In this document: piece after piece, positions 44,212 to 51,187 of the stretch
Layout: every line of letters starts with the position of its first letter
Position numbering within the stretch: position 1 is the first letter of the stretch
Assembly (NCBI GenBank): GCA_964619935.1
Contig: CAZUGO010000059.1
Span: 1-64,000, forward strand
DNA length: 64,000 bases
Reading direction: 5' to 3'
Source: CAZUGO01 sp964619935
GTDB taxonomy: Bacteria; Planctomycetota; Phycisphaerae; UBA1845; CAIVHJ01
Made by a program: the position numbers and the translations under genes
The notes under the pieces: model-generated
Told to the model about the DNA's origin: nothing
The model's input: the letters and a program-made list of their open reading frames with translations, nothing else
The model's database searches: none

Positions 44212-45198
44212 TCAATCCGCGTCCGCCGGATGGGATTGGGACTGCCCGGCGCCCTTGGGCCCGGCGGCAAGACCCAGCCGATCGATCTCGTTCAAGATGG
44301 CCTTCCATGAGGGGCGGTGATGGATCAGCATCGGGAATACTTGGCGCACCACGCCGCCGCGATCGATGAGATAGGCCGTGGTCTGTTTGTAGGTGGGCGT
44401 GTGTTCGTGATTGAGGTCGGCCACCACGTCAAACCGCGGAAACGGGGAGAAGCGCTGCAGGATGCCGCCGTGTGACGTGAGATCCGTGTCCTCCTGAGCC
44501 AGCGCGATGACCGCGGTGTTGCGGCTCTGAAACGCATCGTAGGTCTTGTGCAGCTGACCCAGCTGCCGCGCGCAGAACGGTCACCAATGGGCCCGGTAGG
44601 TGGTGACCAGCACGTTCTTGTGGCCCCGAAAGGTATTCAGCGCCACGGATGAGCCATCGGCCCGCGGGAGATTGAAGTCGGTGGCCACGTCACCGATCTG
44701 AAGCAACTGGCGATCCGGCCCCCACTCGGAGTTGTTGGGGTCGACCTCGACCGCGGTGGCTCCAGGTGCCAGCGGCAACTCCAGGCGGCGGCGAATAAAG
44801 AACCCGTCATCACCCGAAGGCGTGCTGACGTAGGCCATGACGTTCAAGCCGAAACCTTCCATCGGCGGCGGCGGTGCCAGCAGTTCGAATGGGATGCGCG
44901 TGCTGTGCTGCTTTAACTGCCGTTCGAACGGAGCCATGAGGAATTCGTTGCCGGCCAATTCCTTGGGGCCGGTCAAGACGGCTCCCTCCAGGCGGGCGGC
45001 TGCGGGGACATCGAGCTGCAGCAGCGGGGCGGGCACGCCGGCCCCGGAGGCCGACCACCCAGGGCTGCTGTGCACCTCCAGGATGATCTCGTACCTGCCG
45101 CCGGGAGCCAGGTGTTCCGCGGGCAGGGTCGCCTTGAGGGTCAGCGCTTCGGCGGGTGGGGTGCTGGTCACGCAAACAGCCAGAGCCACGTAGAGCAT
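44212..45198 (-). CDS. Predicted selenoprotein: exported AhpC/TSA-type redoxin with in-frame UGA
   Basis: 328 residues if the TGA at 44581-44583 is read as selenocysteine (position 206) and translation ends at TGA 44212-44214. ATG 45198 has AGGAG 7 nt upstream. Residues 1-20 are a signal peptide. Residues 21-170 form a beta-rich domain (LPAEHLAPGGRYEIILEVHSS). A thioredoxin-fold redoxin follows: IGDVATDFNLPRADGSSVALNTF, then NVLVTTYRAHW-U-PFCARQLGQL, AVIALAQED and AYLIDRGGVVRQVF. In relatives the active site is W-C-P-F-C, so the UGA replaces the attacking cysteine. The reading frame continues 123 codons after the UGA with clear family similarity, and a SECIS-like hairpin follows it. A sequencing error or nonsense mutation of a Cys codon is the alternative. 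The likely role is thiol- or selenol-based peroxide or disulfide reduction in the periplasm. Confidence 0.8.
44550..44583 (-). promoter_or_regulatory. Candidate bacterial SECIS element
   Basis: Reading on the minus strand: UGA (44583-44581), 14 nt, then a perfect 7-bp stem GCAGCUG/CAGCUGC (44566-44560 with 44556-44550) closed by a GGU loop. As I recall, E. coli fdhF has the same geometry: about 14 nt, then a short stem with a GGU-type loop bound by SelB. Lower-stem pairing is weak. Confidence 0.7.
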
Positions 45199-45330
45199 GG
45201 TGGAACTCCTGAGCAACTCGCCCTGGGGCGGCCGCCAGCCTCAGTAGGTGCCAAGGCGAGCGCCGTTTCTTCCGGCAGGCGATAGTTTAGGGTATACTTC
45301 AGCGGTACAACATCCGACATTGGAGGGTGC

Positions 45331-45555
45331 ATGCTCCACACAATCACAACACTGGCGATTGGTATGCCCGGTGCGCCGGAATTGATCGTCATCGGCGTGG
45401 TGGCCCTGATCATTTTTGGGAAACGCCTCCCCGATGTCGCTCGTTCGATGGGCCGAAGCATTGTCGAGTTCAAGAAGGGCCTCCGCGATGTCAAGGACGA
45501 TCTGGGCTCGGCCGGAAAGGCCCTACCCCCGGGAGAAGACCCTCCCAAGTCCTGA
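45331..45555 (+). CDS. tatA: Twin-arginine translocation protein TatA/E
   Basis: 74 residues. A short N-terminal segment with GAPELIVIGVVALIIFGKRLPDVARSMG is the TatA signature: a single membrane helix, the FGxxxLP hinge and an amphipathic helix (GRSIVEFKKGLRDVKDDL), then a polar tail. TatA forms the pore-lining oligomer of the Tat protein export system. ATG 45331 has GGAGGG upstream. A TATACT at 45293-45298 may be its -10 box. It is divergent from the exported redoxin, and no tatC is nearby. Confidence 0.93.
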   Translation: MLHTITTLAIGMPGAPELIVIGVVALIIFGKRLPDVARSMGRSIVEFKKGLRDVKDDLGSAGKALPPGEDPPKS

Positions 45556-45638
45556 GCTGGCGGCCCGGCCGCCGCAGGGCGGGTTCCAAACGACCCCGCA
45601 GCGACGGCACGCGCTCCAGGTGGGCGCCGATCGGCGGG

Positions 45639-46169
45639 CTAGTTTCTGGAACGGTCCAGATCGATGCGGAAGGCATCGTCCAGGGCATCGGTGAACCGGA
45701 ACACTTCGTCGAAGTCATCAATCTTATCTTGGGGTTGCTTCTGTAGGAAGTCGTTTCGGACCAGGGCGAAGACGATTTCGCCGAAGTCACGGGTTCGTCT
45801 GATGTTCCAGTGGCCGAGCACGGCGGAAGCCAATGCGCCCCAGCGGTGCAGGGCGTAGTTGCGCAGGCCCCAGCACAACTTCTGGCCGGATACGTGGCGG
45901 TTGAGTTCTTCGTATCCACCGGCCTGTTCGACCAGTTCGCCGATTTCTTCGGGGAGCTGGCCGTTGATTTGCATGCCCTCCAGGTCATCGAGATCCAATC
46001 CGTTGTCGAACATGAACTGGTGGATGATCTGCTGGGCTTCGTTCAGCGCTCCATGGATTTCCTGAACGGTGTAGGTCAGTCCCTCCTGGACGAAGTGATA
46101 GGCATCCGGCGGGTACTTGCCGACTTCGCGAACCACGTCATCAAGTTCTTTGCGCGGTTTCCGAACCAT
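45639..46169 (-). CDS. Minf_1886-family protein
   Basis: 176 residues. The conserved pattern of this small cytoplasmic family is present: KYPPDAYHFVQEGLTYTVQEIH near the start, GYEELNRHVSGQKLCWGLRNYALHRWG in the middle, and VLGHWNIRRTRDFGEIVFALVRNDFLQKQP followed by an acidic DFDEVF end. I know it as a conserved hypothetical of planctomycetes and verrucomicrobia without a function. ATG 46169 is chosen over an in-frame extension that overlaps the upstream gene. It is 13 bp after the RicT-like gene and is probably last in that operon. Confidence 0.88.
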   Translation of the reverse strand: MVRKPRKELDDVVREVGKYPPDAYHFVQEGLTYTVQEIHGALNEAQQIIHQFMFDNGLDLDDLEGMQINGQLPEEIGELVEQAGGYEELNRHVSGQKLCWGLRNYALHRWGALASAVLGHWNIRRTRDFGEIVFALVRNDFLQKQPQDKIDDFDEVFRFTDALDDAFRIDLDRSRN

Positions 46170-46182
46170 CGTTCGATCCTGG

Positions 46183-47349
46183 TCAATCGCCTGCGGATGG
46201 GTCCGGCTGCTCGGGACCCTTGCGTCCGCGGGATCGCCGCCGCCGGCGCCGCCGCCGCCTGGGATCGGCTTCAGAGGTGCCGTCCTCGGGCGTGGCCGCT
46301 TCACTGGGTTCGGCTGGCCGGGGCCTTGGTGAGACCGCCGGCTCGGCAGCCGGGACCGACTCGGTTTGCTGCTGCTTGCGGTCCTGGTATTCGCGGATGG
46401 CCACCTCGCCGACCGCCAGGACGTCCTCCACGACCACAGCGAGACGCTTCAGGTCCGGCAGCTCCATCTGGATCAGTTGGGTCAGGATCTGGCGGTCGAC
46501 CACGATGCCCGCGCCGTGGACGCTCAGGACCTTCTGGCCGACTTTCGGGAGCTTCTTGTCCAGGACTTCGTAGTTCTCGTGCTCATAGCGAAGGCAGCAC
46601 TTCAGCCGGCCGCAGCGCCCGGAGACCTTGGATGGGTCCAGGGTGGCCTTCTGTAGTTTGGCCATCTTCATGCTGATGGGCTTAAGGGTCTTCAGGAAGG
46701 TCTTGCAGCAGCACTCCTGGCCGCAGGTCTCGTAGTCGGCGACCAACCGGGCCTCGTCGCGGGCGCCGATTTGACGCATCTCGATGCGGGTGTGGTACTC
46801 CTGGGCGAGGTCCTTGACCAGGTCGCGGAAATCGATGCGGCTCTCGGACATGAAAAAGAAGATGATCCGTTCGCCGCCGAAGATGTGCTCGCACTCCACC
46901 AGCTTCATGGGCAGATTGCGGGTCCGCACCAGCTCGATGCAGCGCCGCAACTTCTCGTCGGTCTGTTCCCGAATGCGGCGCTCCTCGTGCAGGTCCTCCA
47001 CCGTGGCTTCGCGCACGATCTTGCCGCATCCAAGGTCCAGATACCCCTCACCGCTGGCCCGGGCGTAGCTGCGCATGTCATCGCGGGAAACAGACTTCGA
47101 GCAGCCGGTGCAGGTCAGGCTGACCTGCTGGCCGACCTCGATGCCGCGCTTGGTCTGGATAATGACCTTGCCGCCGCAGGTGAATACCGTACCCGGCTTG
47201 TAGGTGAACTCGCCGATGTGCTTCATGTACCCGTAGCGCACGGCCGTGGTGGGATAGATTTTCTCCAACCCGTTGCCACAGCGCTCGTTGGGGTTGCTGG
47301 AGCAGCCCATGCCGCCGAGCGGGGTGGTCCTGACTTCCGCAATTCTCAT
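46183..47349 (-). CDS. PSP1-domain protein (RicT/YaaT-like)
   Basis: 388 residues. The central PSP1 C-terminal domain is clear: KIVREATVEDLHEERRIREQTDEK, LVECEHIFGGERIIFFFMSESRIDFRDLVKDLAQEYHTRIEMRQIGARDEARLV, and the cysteine-rich CGQECCCKTF and VSGRCGRLKCCLRYEHENY. In Bacillus, RicT/YaaT is part of an iron-sulfur regulatory complex and lies near holB and tmk, as here. An N-terminal cysteine cluster (CTGCSKS) is extra, and the C-terminal 80 residues are a Pro/Glu then Arg-rich tail (PRRRRRRRRRS) that may bind RNA. ATG 47349 has GGAAAGG upstream. Confidence 0.9.
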   Translation of the reverse strand: MRIAEVRTTPLGGMGCSSNPNERCGNGLEKIYPTTAVRYGYMKHIGEFTYKPGTVFTCGGKVIIQTKRGIEVGQQVSLTCTGCSKSVSRDDMRSYARASGEGYLDLGCGKIVREATVEDLHEERRIREQTDEKLRRCIELVRTRNLPMKLVECEHIFGGERIIFFFMSESRIDFRDLVKDLAQEYHTRIEMRQIGARDEARLVADYETCGQECCCKTFLKTLKPISMKMAKLQKATLDPSKVSGRCGRLKCCLRYEHENYEVLDKKLPKVGQKVLSVHGAGIVVDRQILTQLIQMELPDLKRLAVVVEDVLAVGEVAIREYQDRKQQQTESVPAAEPAVSPRPRPAEPSEAATPEDGTSEADPRRRRRRRRRSRGRKGPEQPDPSAGD

Positions 47350-47509
47350 TGATTCGGCCTTTCCGGGGTCGCCCCGTTTTGAGCGTTCGCGGCCGACCCC
47401 ACGCCGCGCGACGCACAGCACCTCAGAGCGGGTGCTGTCGGCGGTCGCGGGGCCCGTGCTGGTACTGCCTCACTATTCTATCTTCTGCCCCGGCATCGTT
47501 CAAAGTGGT

Positions 47510-48673
47510 TCACACGCCGTGCAGGCGTGCCAACTCAATCGCCAGACGATCCAGTGACAGCCGGGCGAGCGCGTTGTGGCTCAGTTGATGCTCGGTCGCG
47601 GCCAGGGCGCGGATGGCCGTACCCGCTGCGTGAGCCGTCAGACGGCGCGCCAGCGGCTCCAAAGCCGGTCGGGCCGCGGCGTTGCACATCAGGTCGTCGG
47701 CACCCAGGTGCAGGATCAGCACATCGCGGTAGATGGTCGCCATCATGGACAGCACCGTCGCAAGCGCCTGGCGCTGAGCCTCGCCCTCGGCTAGTTCCGC
47801 TGCGGCGGCACGGTCGCCGGCAGCTTCCGTGGCCCGATTCTTGATGCGGTCGGCCTGTTGTTTGCCAAGGCTTTCGAGATGCTCAGCCAACTCCAGGGCC
47901 GCGCTGCGCCGCAGCCCTGCGATGTGCTCGATTAGGGATTCGTTGCAGGCGGCGAAATGATCGTCGATCAGTTCCTGGGCCCGGCCCAGCGACCCCGGCT
48001 CGTGGCGACTTAGGAAACGGATCTGTGGGTCGCCAAGGTCCGGATGCAGTGCCGCCAGCCGCTCCGCAACGAATTCGGCTGGGAGCAGCCCCAGTGGAAC
48101 CGACTGGCAGCGTGATCGAGTAGTGGGCAGCAGGCGGTGTTCCGCCGTGCACAACAACATCAGGTAGGTGCCGGGCGGAGGCTCCTCCAGCGTCTTGAGC
48201 AGGGCATTCTGAGCGCCGGCGGTCAGCCGCTCACATTCACGCACCACAAACACCTTGCGATCGCCAAGTGCCGCCTTGCGGCCGGCGGCCTCGATGACGA
48301 ATTGGCGAATCACGTCGATGCTCAGCTCCTGAGCCTTGCGGCCCCGGACGGCGGCGCTTTCGTGAAAGTGGGCCAGTTGGCGATGAATGATGTGGTAGTC
48401 GGGGTGGCTGCCGCTGGCCATCAGCCGGCACGATCGGCAGGTGCCGCAGCCGCTTCGCCAGGAGGTCGCCAGGTGGGCGTACTCGGGCGGCACCTCCGAC
48501 GGCACGGCGGGGGCGTCGCACAGCAACACCGCGGCAAAGCGGCGGGCCAGAAGTTCCTTCCCGACGCCGGCAGGTCCATGGAACAAGTAGGCGTGCGCCG
48601 TGCGCTCCCCGGCAAGCGCCTTCTGCAAGATCAACTGGGCCGGTGCTTGGTGTCGGACGTCACCCATGGACAT
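47510..48673 (-). CDS. holB: DNA polymerase III delta' subunit
   Basis: 387 residues, a clamp-loader AAA+ subunit. Features: HAYLFHGPAGVGKELLARRFA (Walker A), a zinc module C...CGTCRSC after a cysteine-poor loop, a VIRQFVIEAAGRKAALGDRKVFVVRECERLT region with a degenerate Walker B, ALLKTLEEPPPGTYLMLLCT, and the SRC motif TTRSRCQ. ATG 48673 is taken; ATG 48667 is two codons later. It is in the order tmk-holB-ricT, typical of many bacteria. Confidence 0.93.
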   Translation of the reverse strand: MSMGDVRHQAPAQLILQKALAGERTAHAYLFHGPAGVGKELLARRFAAVLLCDAPAVPSEVPPEYAHLATSWRSGCGTCRSCRLMASGSHPDYHIIHRQLAHFHESAAVRGRKAQELSIDVIRQFVIEAAGRKAALGDRKVFVVRECERLTAGAQNALLKTLEEPPPGTYLMLLCTAEHRLLPTTRSRCQSVPLGLLPAEFVAERLAALHPDLGDPQIRFLSRHEPGSLGRAQELIDDHFAACNESLIEHIAGLRRSAALELAEHLESLGKQQADRIKNRATEAAGDRAAAAELAEGEAQRQALATVLSMMATIYRDVLILHLGADDLMCNAAARPALEPLARRLTAHAAGTAIRALAATEHQLSHNALARLSLDRLAIELARLHGV

Positions 48674-48764
48674 GCCCGGAGTGTAGACCAAGTTCCGGTC
48701 AATGAGAATGGGCGGCGTGGCGATTCCCAATCGCGGGCATCAGGCAAGGTCCTCGGCAGGCGGT

Positions 48765-49460
48765 TCAGGCTCCGAACGTCTCGTGAATCAGGTCTACGAC
48801 CTTGTGGTGGACCTCAGAGGCGTCTCCGGCGGTGTCGACAATGCGCACGGGGCGCGGATAGACTTCAGGCAGCCGCAGGAAGGTCTCGCGGGCCTTGCGG
48901 TGGAACTCGAGCGGCCGGGCCTCCATGGCGTCGGTGATGGCATCGTCGAACATGCTGTGTTGTCCGGCATCGGCTTTGCGCTTGCGGCCGGTCTGGCGGG
49001 GCTTGCGCCCGGTCCGCCCGAATCCGATGTCGACCGCGACATCCAACACCACGGTGAGGTGCGGCCAGGTGTCGCCGATGGCGTAGGGTGCCAACTCGAT
49101 GACCCGCCGAAGGTCGTACCCAGCGGCACTTTGATACGCGCAGGTCGCCGACACGAAGCGGTCGCACAGCACCACCTGCCCCGCTGCCAGCGCTGGTTCG
49201 ATGACCTCACCGACCAGTTGGGCCCGGCTGGCCATGAACAGGAGCGTTTCGCAGCGCGGGTCCATGTCGGCAAGGTCGAAGTCCAGAAGCACGTGGCGGA
49301 TGCGGTTGCCGATCTGGCTGCCCCCCGGATCCTTGCAGGTGACCACGGTCAGACCGCGGTCCCGCAGCACGCCCGCCAGCAGATCACGCTGGGTGGTCTT
49401 GCCGCAGCCGTCCGGCCCGTCGAACACGATGAACTTGCCTGCAAGTGTGCTGATCGCCAA
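48765..49460 (-). CDS. tmk: Thymidylate kinase
   Basis: 231 residues. Phosphorylates dTMP to dTDP. P-loop FDGPDGCGKTTQ near the N-terminus, then CKDPGGSQIGNRIR (usually REPGGT), ASRAQLVGEVIEPAL, the DR motif VVLCDRFVSAT, AYQSAAGYD, and the LID-like region with a basic insert (GRKPRQTGRKRK). The start is TTG 49460 with GGAG upstream; a nearby ATG is out of frame. The protein is slightly long owing to the insert. First gene of the run continuing into holB. Confidence 0.93.
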   Translation of the reverse strand: MAISTLAGKFIVFDGPDGCGKTTQRDLLAGVLRDRGLTVVTCKDPGGSQIGNRIRHVLLDFDLADMDPRCETLLFMASRAQLVGEVIEPALAAGQVVLCDRFVSATCAYQSAAGYDLRRVIELAPYAIGDTWPHLTVVLDVAVDIGFGRTGRKPRQTGRKRKADAGQHSMFDDAITDAMEARPLEFHRKARETFLRLPEVYPRPVRIVDTAGDASEVHHKVVDLIHETFGA

Positions 49461-49602
49461 ACCACTCCATAGGGGAACGGCGATAGCCTAGGCCCCATTG
49501 CAATTGGGATCAAGCCTCTTTGCTAGAGGGAGCCACCGCCGGTTATGATAAGCGTGCTCGACAATCGGCGTCGCCGCGGTTTTTCAACAGGTGGTACGCA
49601 CA

Positions 49603-50493
49603 GTGGCCGATCAGGCAGACCAGTTTCTGGTGGAACAGATTCGGGACGGCAGCGAGATCGCCTGGAAACAGTTGATCGATCGTTACGAGGGACGACTGCT
49701 GGCGTTCGCCCGCTCGCGGATTGCCTCGATCGCCGACGCCGAGGACACCGTGCAGGATACCTTCATCGGGTTTCTGCAGAGCTTGTCACGGTATGACACG
49801 GCCCGTTCCCTGGAGACCTACCTGTTCACTATCTTGCGCTACAAGATTACCGACTATCTGCGGTCCAGCAGCTCGGGCGTCCGCAAGCTCGAGACCCAGG
49901 CTGACGACTGGTGGGAAGAAGCCACGCCGTCCTTACGCGATTCACCCAGCACCGCGGCGGCCCAGGCGGAATCCGCGGCCGCCCAGGAGCACATACTTGC
50001 CGAAGGGCTCCGCCGCCTGATTCGCGACCTGCGTGACCGCGATGCGTTCGAGGATCTGCAAATCGTTGAACTGCTCTTTTACGCCGGCCGGAGAAACAAC
50101 GGCGTCGCCGAGCTGCTCGATGTCGACGAAAAGCACGTCGCCGGCGTGAAGTATCGCGCCATCCAGCGGATCCAGAAATACGTGACGGAGTTGGATCTGG
50201 CGGGCGCGTCGGCAATGAGTGAGGTCCAGACGGACACCACGGTGTGCCAGGTGTGGCGGGCCCAAAGAATCACCTGCCTGAAGCGGGGCACCCTCGGGCA
50301 GCATCTGCTCGGCGTGTTGGAGGATCCCTGGCTGAGCTACACCCAGTTTCATCTCGATGTGGTCGGCTGTCCGCTGTGTCTGGCCAACCTCGCCGACCTG
50401 GAGACCGAGGACCAGGGCCGCGATCCGGCCGACGCGAACGCCCAGATCTTTGCCTCCAGCGTTGGGTTCCTGTCGCGACCGGAATCCGGATAA
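49603..50493 (+). CDS. ECF-type sigma factor with C-terminal cysteine domain
   Basis: 296 residues. Region 2: LIDRYEGRLLAFARSRIASIADAEDTVQDTFIGFLQSL; region 4: LQIVELLFYAGRRNNGVAELLDVDEKHVAGVKYRAIQRIQKYV. About 95 residues follow, with CQVWRAQRITCLKRGTLGQHLLGVLEDPWLSYTQFHLDVVGCPLCLANLADL. The Hx5CxxC cluster resembles a zinc-binding anti-sigma element fused in cis; I recall the same tail in planctomycete sigma-like proteins. GTG 49603 is chosen (AGGTGG upstream); GTG 49591 is an alternative. It would redirect RNA polymerase to an unknown regulon. Divergent from tmk. Confidence 0.85.
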   Translation: MADQADQFLVEQIRDGSEIAWKQLIDRYEGRLLAFARSRIASIADAEDTVQDTFIGFLQSLSRYDTARSLETYLFTILRYKITDYLRSSSSGVRKLETQADDWWEEATPSLRDSPSTAAAQAESAAAQEHILAEGLRRLIRDLRDRDAFEDLQIVELLFYAGRRNNGVAELLDVDEKHVAGVKYRAIQRIQKYVTELDLAGASAMSEVQTDTTVCQVWRAQRITCLKRGTLGQHLLGVLEDPWLSYTQFHLDVVGCPLCLANLADLETEDQGRDPADANAQIFASSVGFLSRPESG

Positions 50494-50521
50494 GGGTCCG
50501 CCTACCCCCGCGGTAGCGGGC

Positions 50522-51088
50522 ATGCTCGTCATGCGGCGCAAAGCGGTCGTGGTCATTTTGGGGGTCGGTCTGGCACTATGCCTGACCGCCTGGGGAGCGA
50601 GCTACCGGCACCTCCGGCTCTTTCTCGGCCCCTGGCGCGAACTGCATCTCCACGGCGGGGTGGCGGAGTGGACTCGCTACTATTCATCCCGCGACATTGC
50701 CACCATGATGGCTGCGTGGGATGGCAATCCAATGCCGTGGTCGGCCTACCTGGCGAAGCAACTGCAGGAAGCCCGATTCAGCGTTGCGGTCTGGGGCTGG
50801 CCGCCGGCGGTGTGGGCCTGGAAGCCCTTCTCGGGCTGGCAAACCGACTGGCGGCTGTTTCACCGGCGTAGCACCTCCGGGCTGCTGCGCGTGGGGGTGC
50901 CGCTGTGGATTCCCACCGCCGTGGTCGGCGCGGCGCTATGGCTGATGGCGAGTCCGCTGCGGGCCTACCGCCGGCGAAGGCGGCTGCGCCAGGGTTGCTG
51001 CCAGACCTGCGGGTACGACCTTCGCGGTTCGGCTGGAGGGTGTCCCGAGTGCGGGCAGCGCCGGCCCGAAACCGAGCGGTCGGTGTGA
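50522..51088 (+). CDS. Membrane protein with C-terminal CGYDLRG zinc ribbon
   Basis: 188 residues from ATG 50522. One N-terminal helix (KAVVVILGVGLALCLTAWGAS), a Trp-rich external part (VWGWPPAVWAWKPFSGWQTDW), a second helix (VPLWIPTAVVGAALWLMAS), then a basic stretch and CCQTCGYDLRGSAGGCPECGQ. This four-cysteine ribbon is, to my knowledge, a hallmark of small planctomycete membrane proteins of unknown function. The start is not well supported by a ribosome-binding site. It follows the sigma gene by 28 bp. Confidence 0.75.
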   Translation: MLVMRRKAVVVILGVGLALCLTAWGASYRHLRLFLGPWRELHLHGGVAEWTRYYSSRDIATMMAAWDGNPMPWSAYLAKQLQEARFSVAVWGWPPAVWAWKPFSGWQTDWRLFHRRSTSGLLRVGVPLWIPTAVVGAALWLMASPLRAYRRRRRLRQGCCQTCGYDLRGSAGGCPECGQRRPETERSV

Positions 51089-51187
51089 ACCCGGCCTCAT
51101 GTCGCCAACTCGCCTGCCAGGCGTGTACGGCCAAGGGGTTCAGCCATGAACGGCTGGCGAATTGCCCAGGATGCGGATGCACACGGC

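Noticed and set aside
44581..44583. Treating the TGA as a true stop, giving a 205-residue protein and a separate small gene downstream
   Set aside because: The downstream part continues the same domain in the same frame, has no start or ribosome-binding site of its own, and the truncated product would end exactly before the active site. A nonsense mutation is not excluded, but the SECIS-like hairpin favours recoding.
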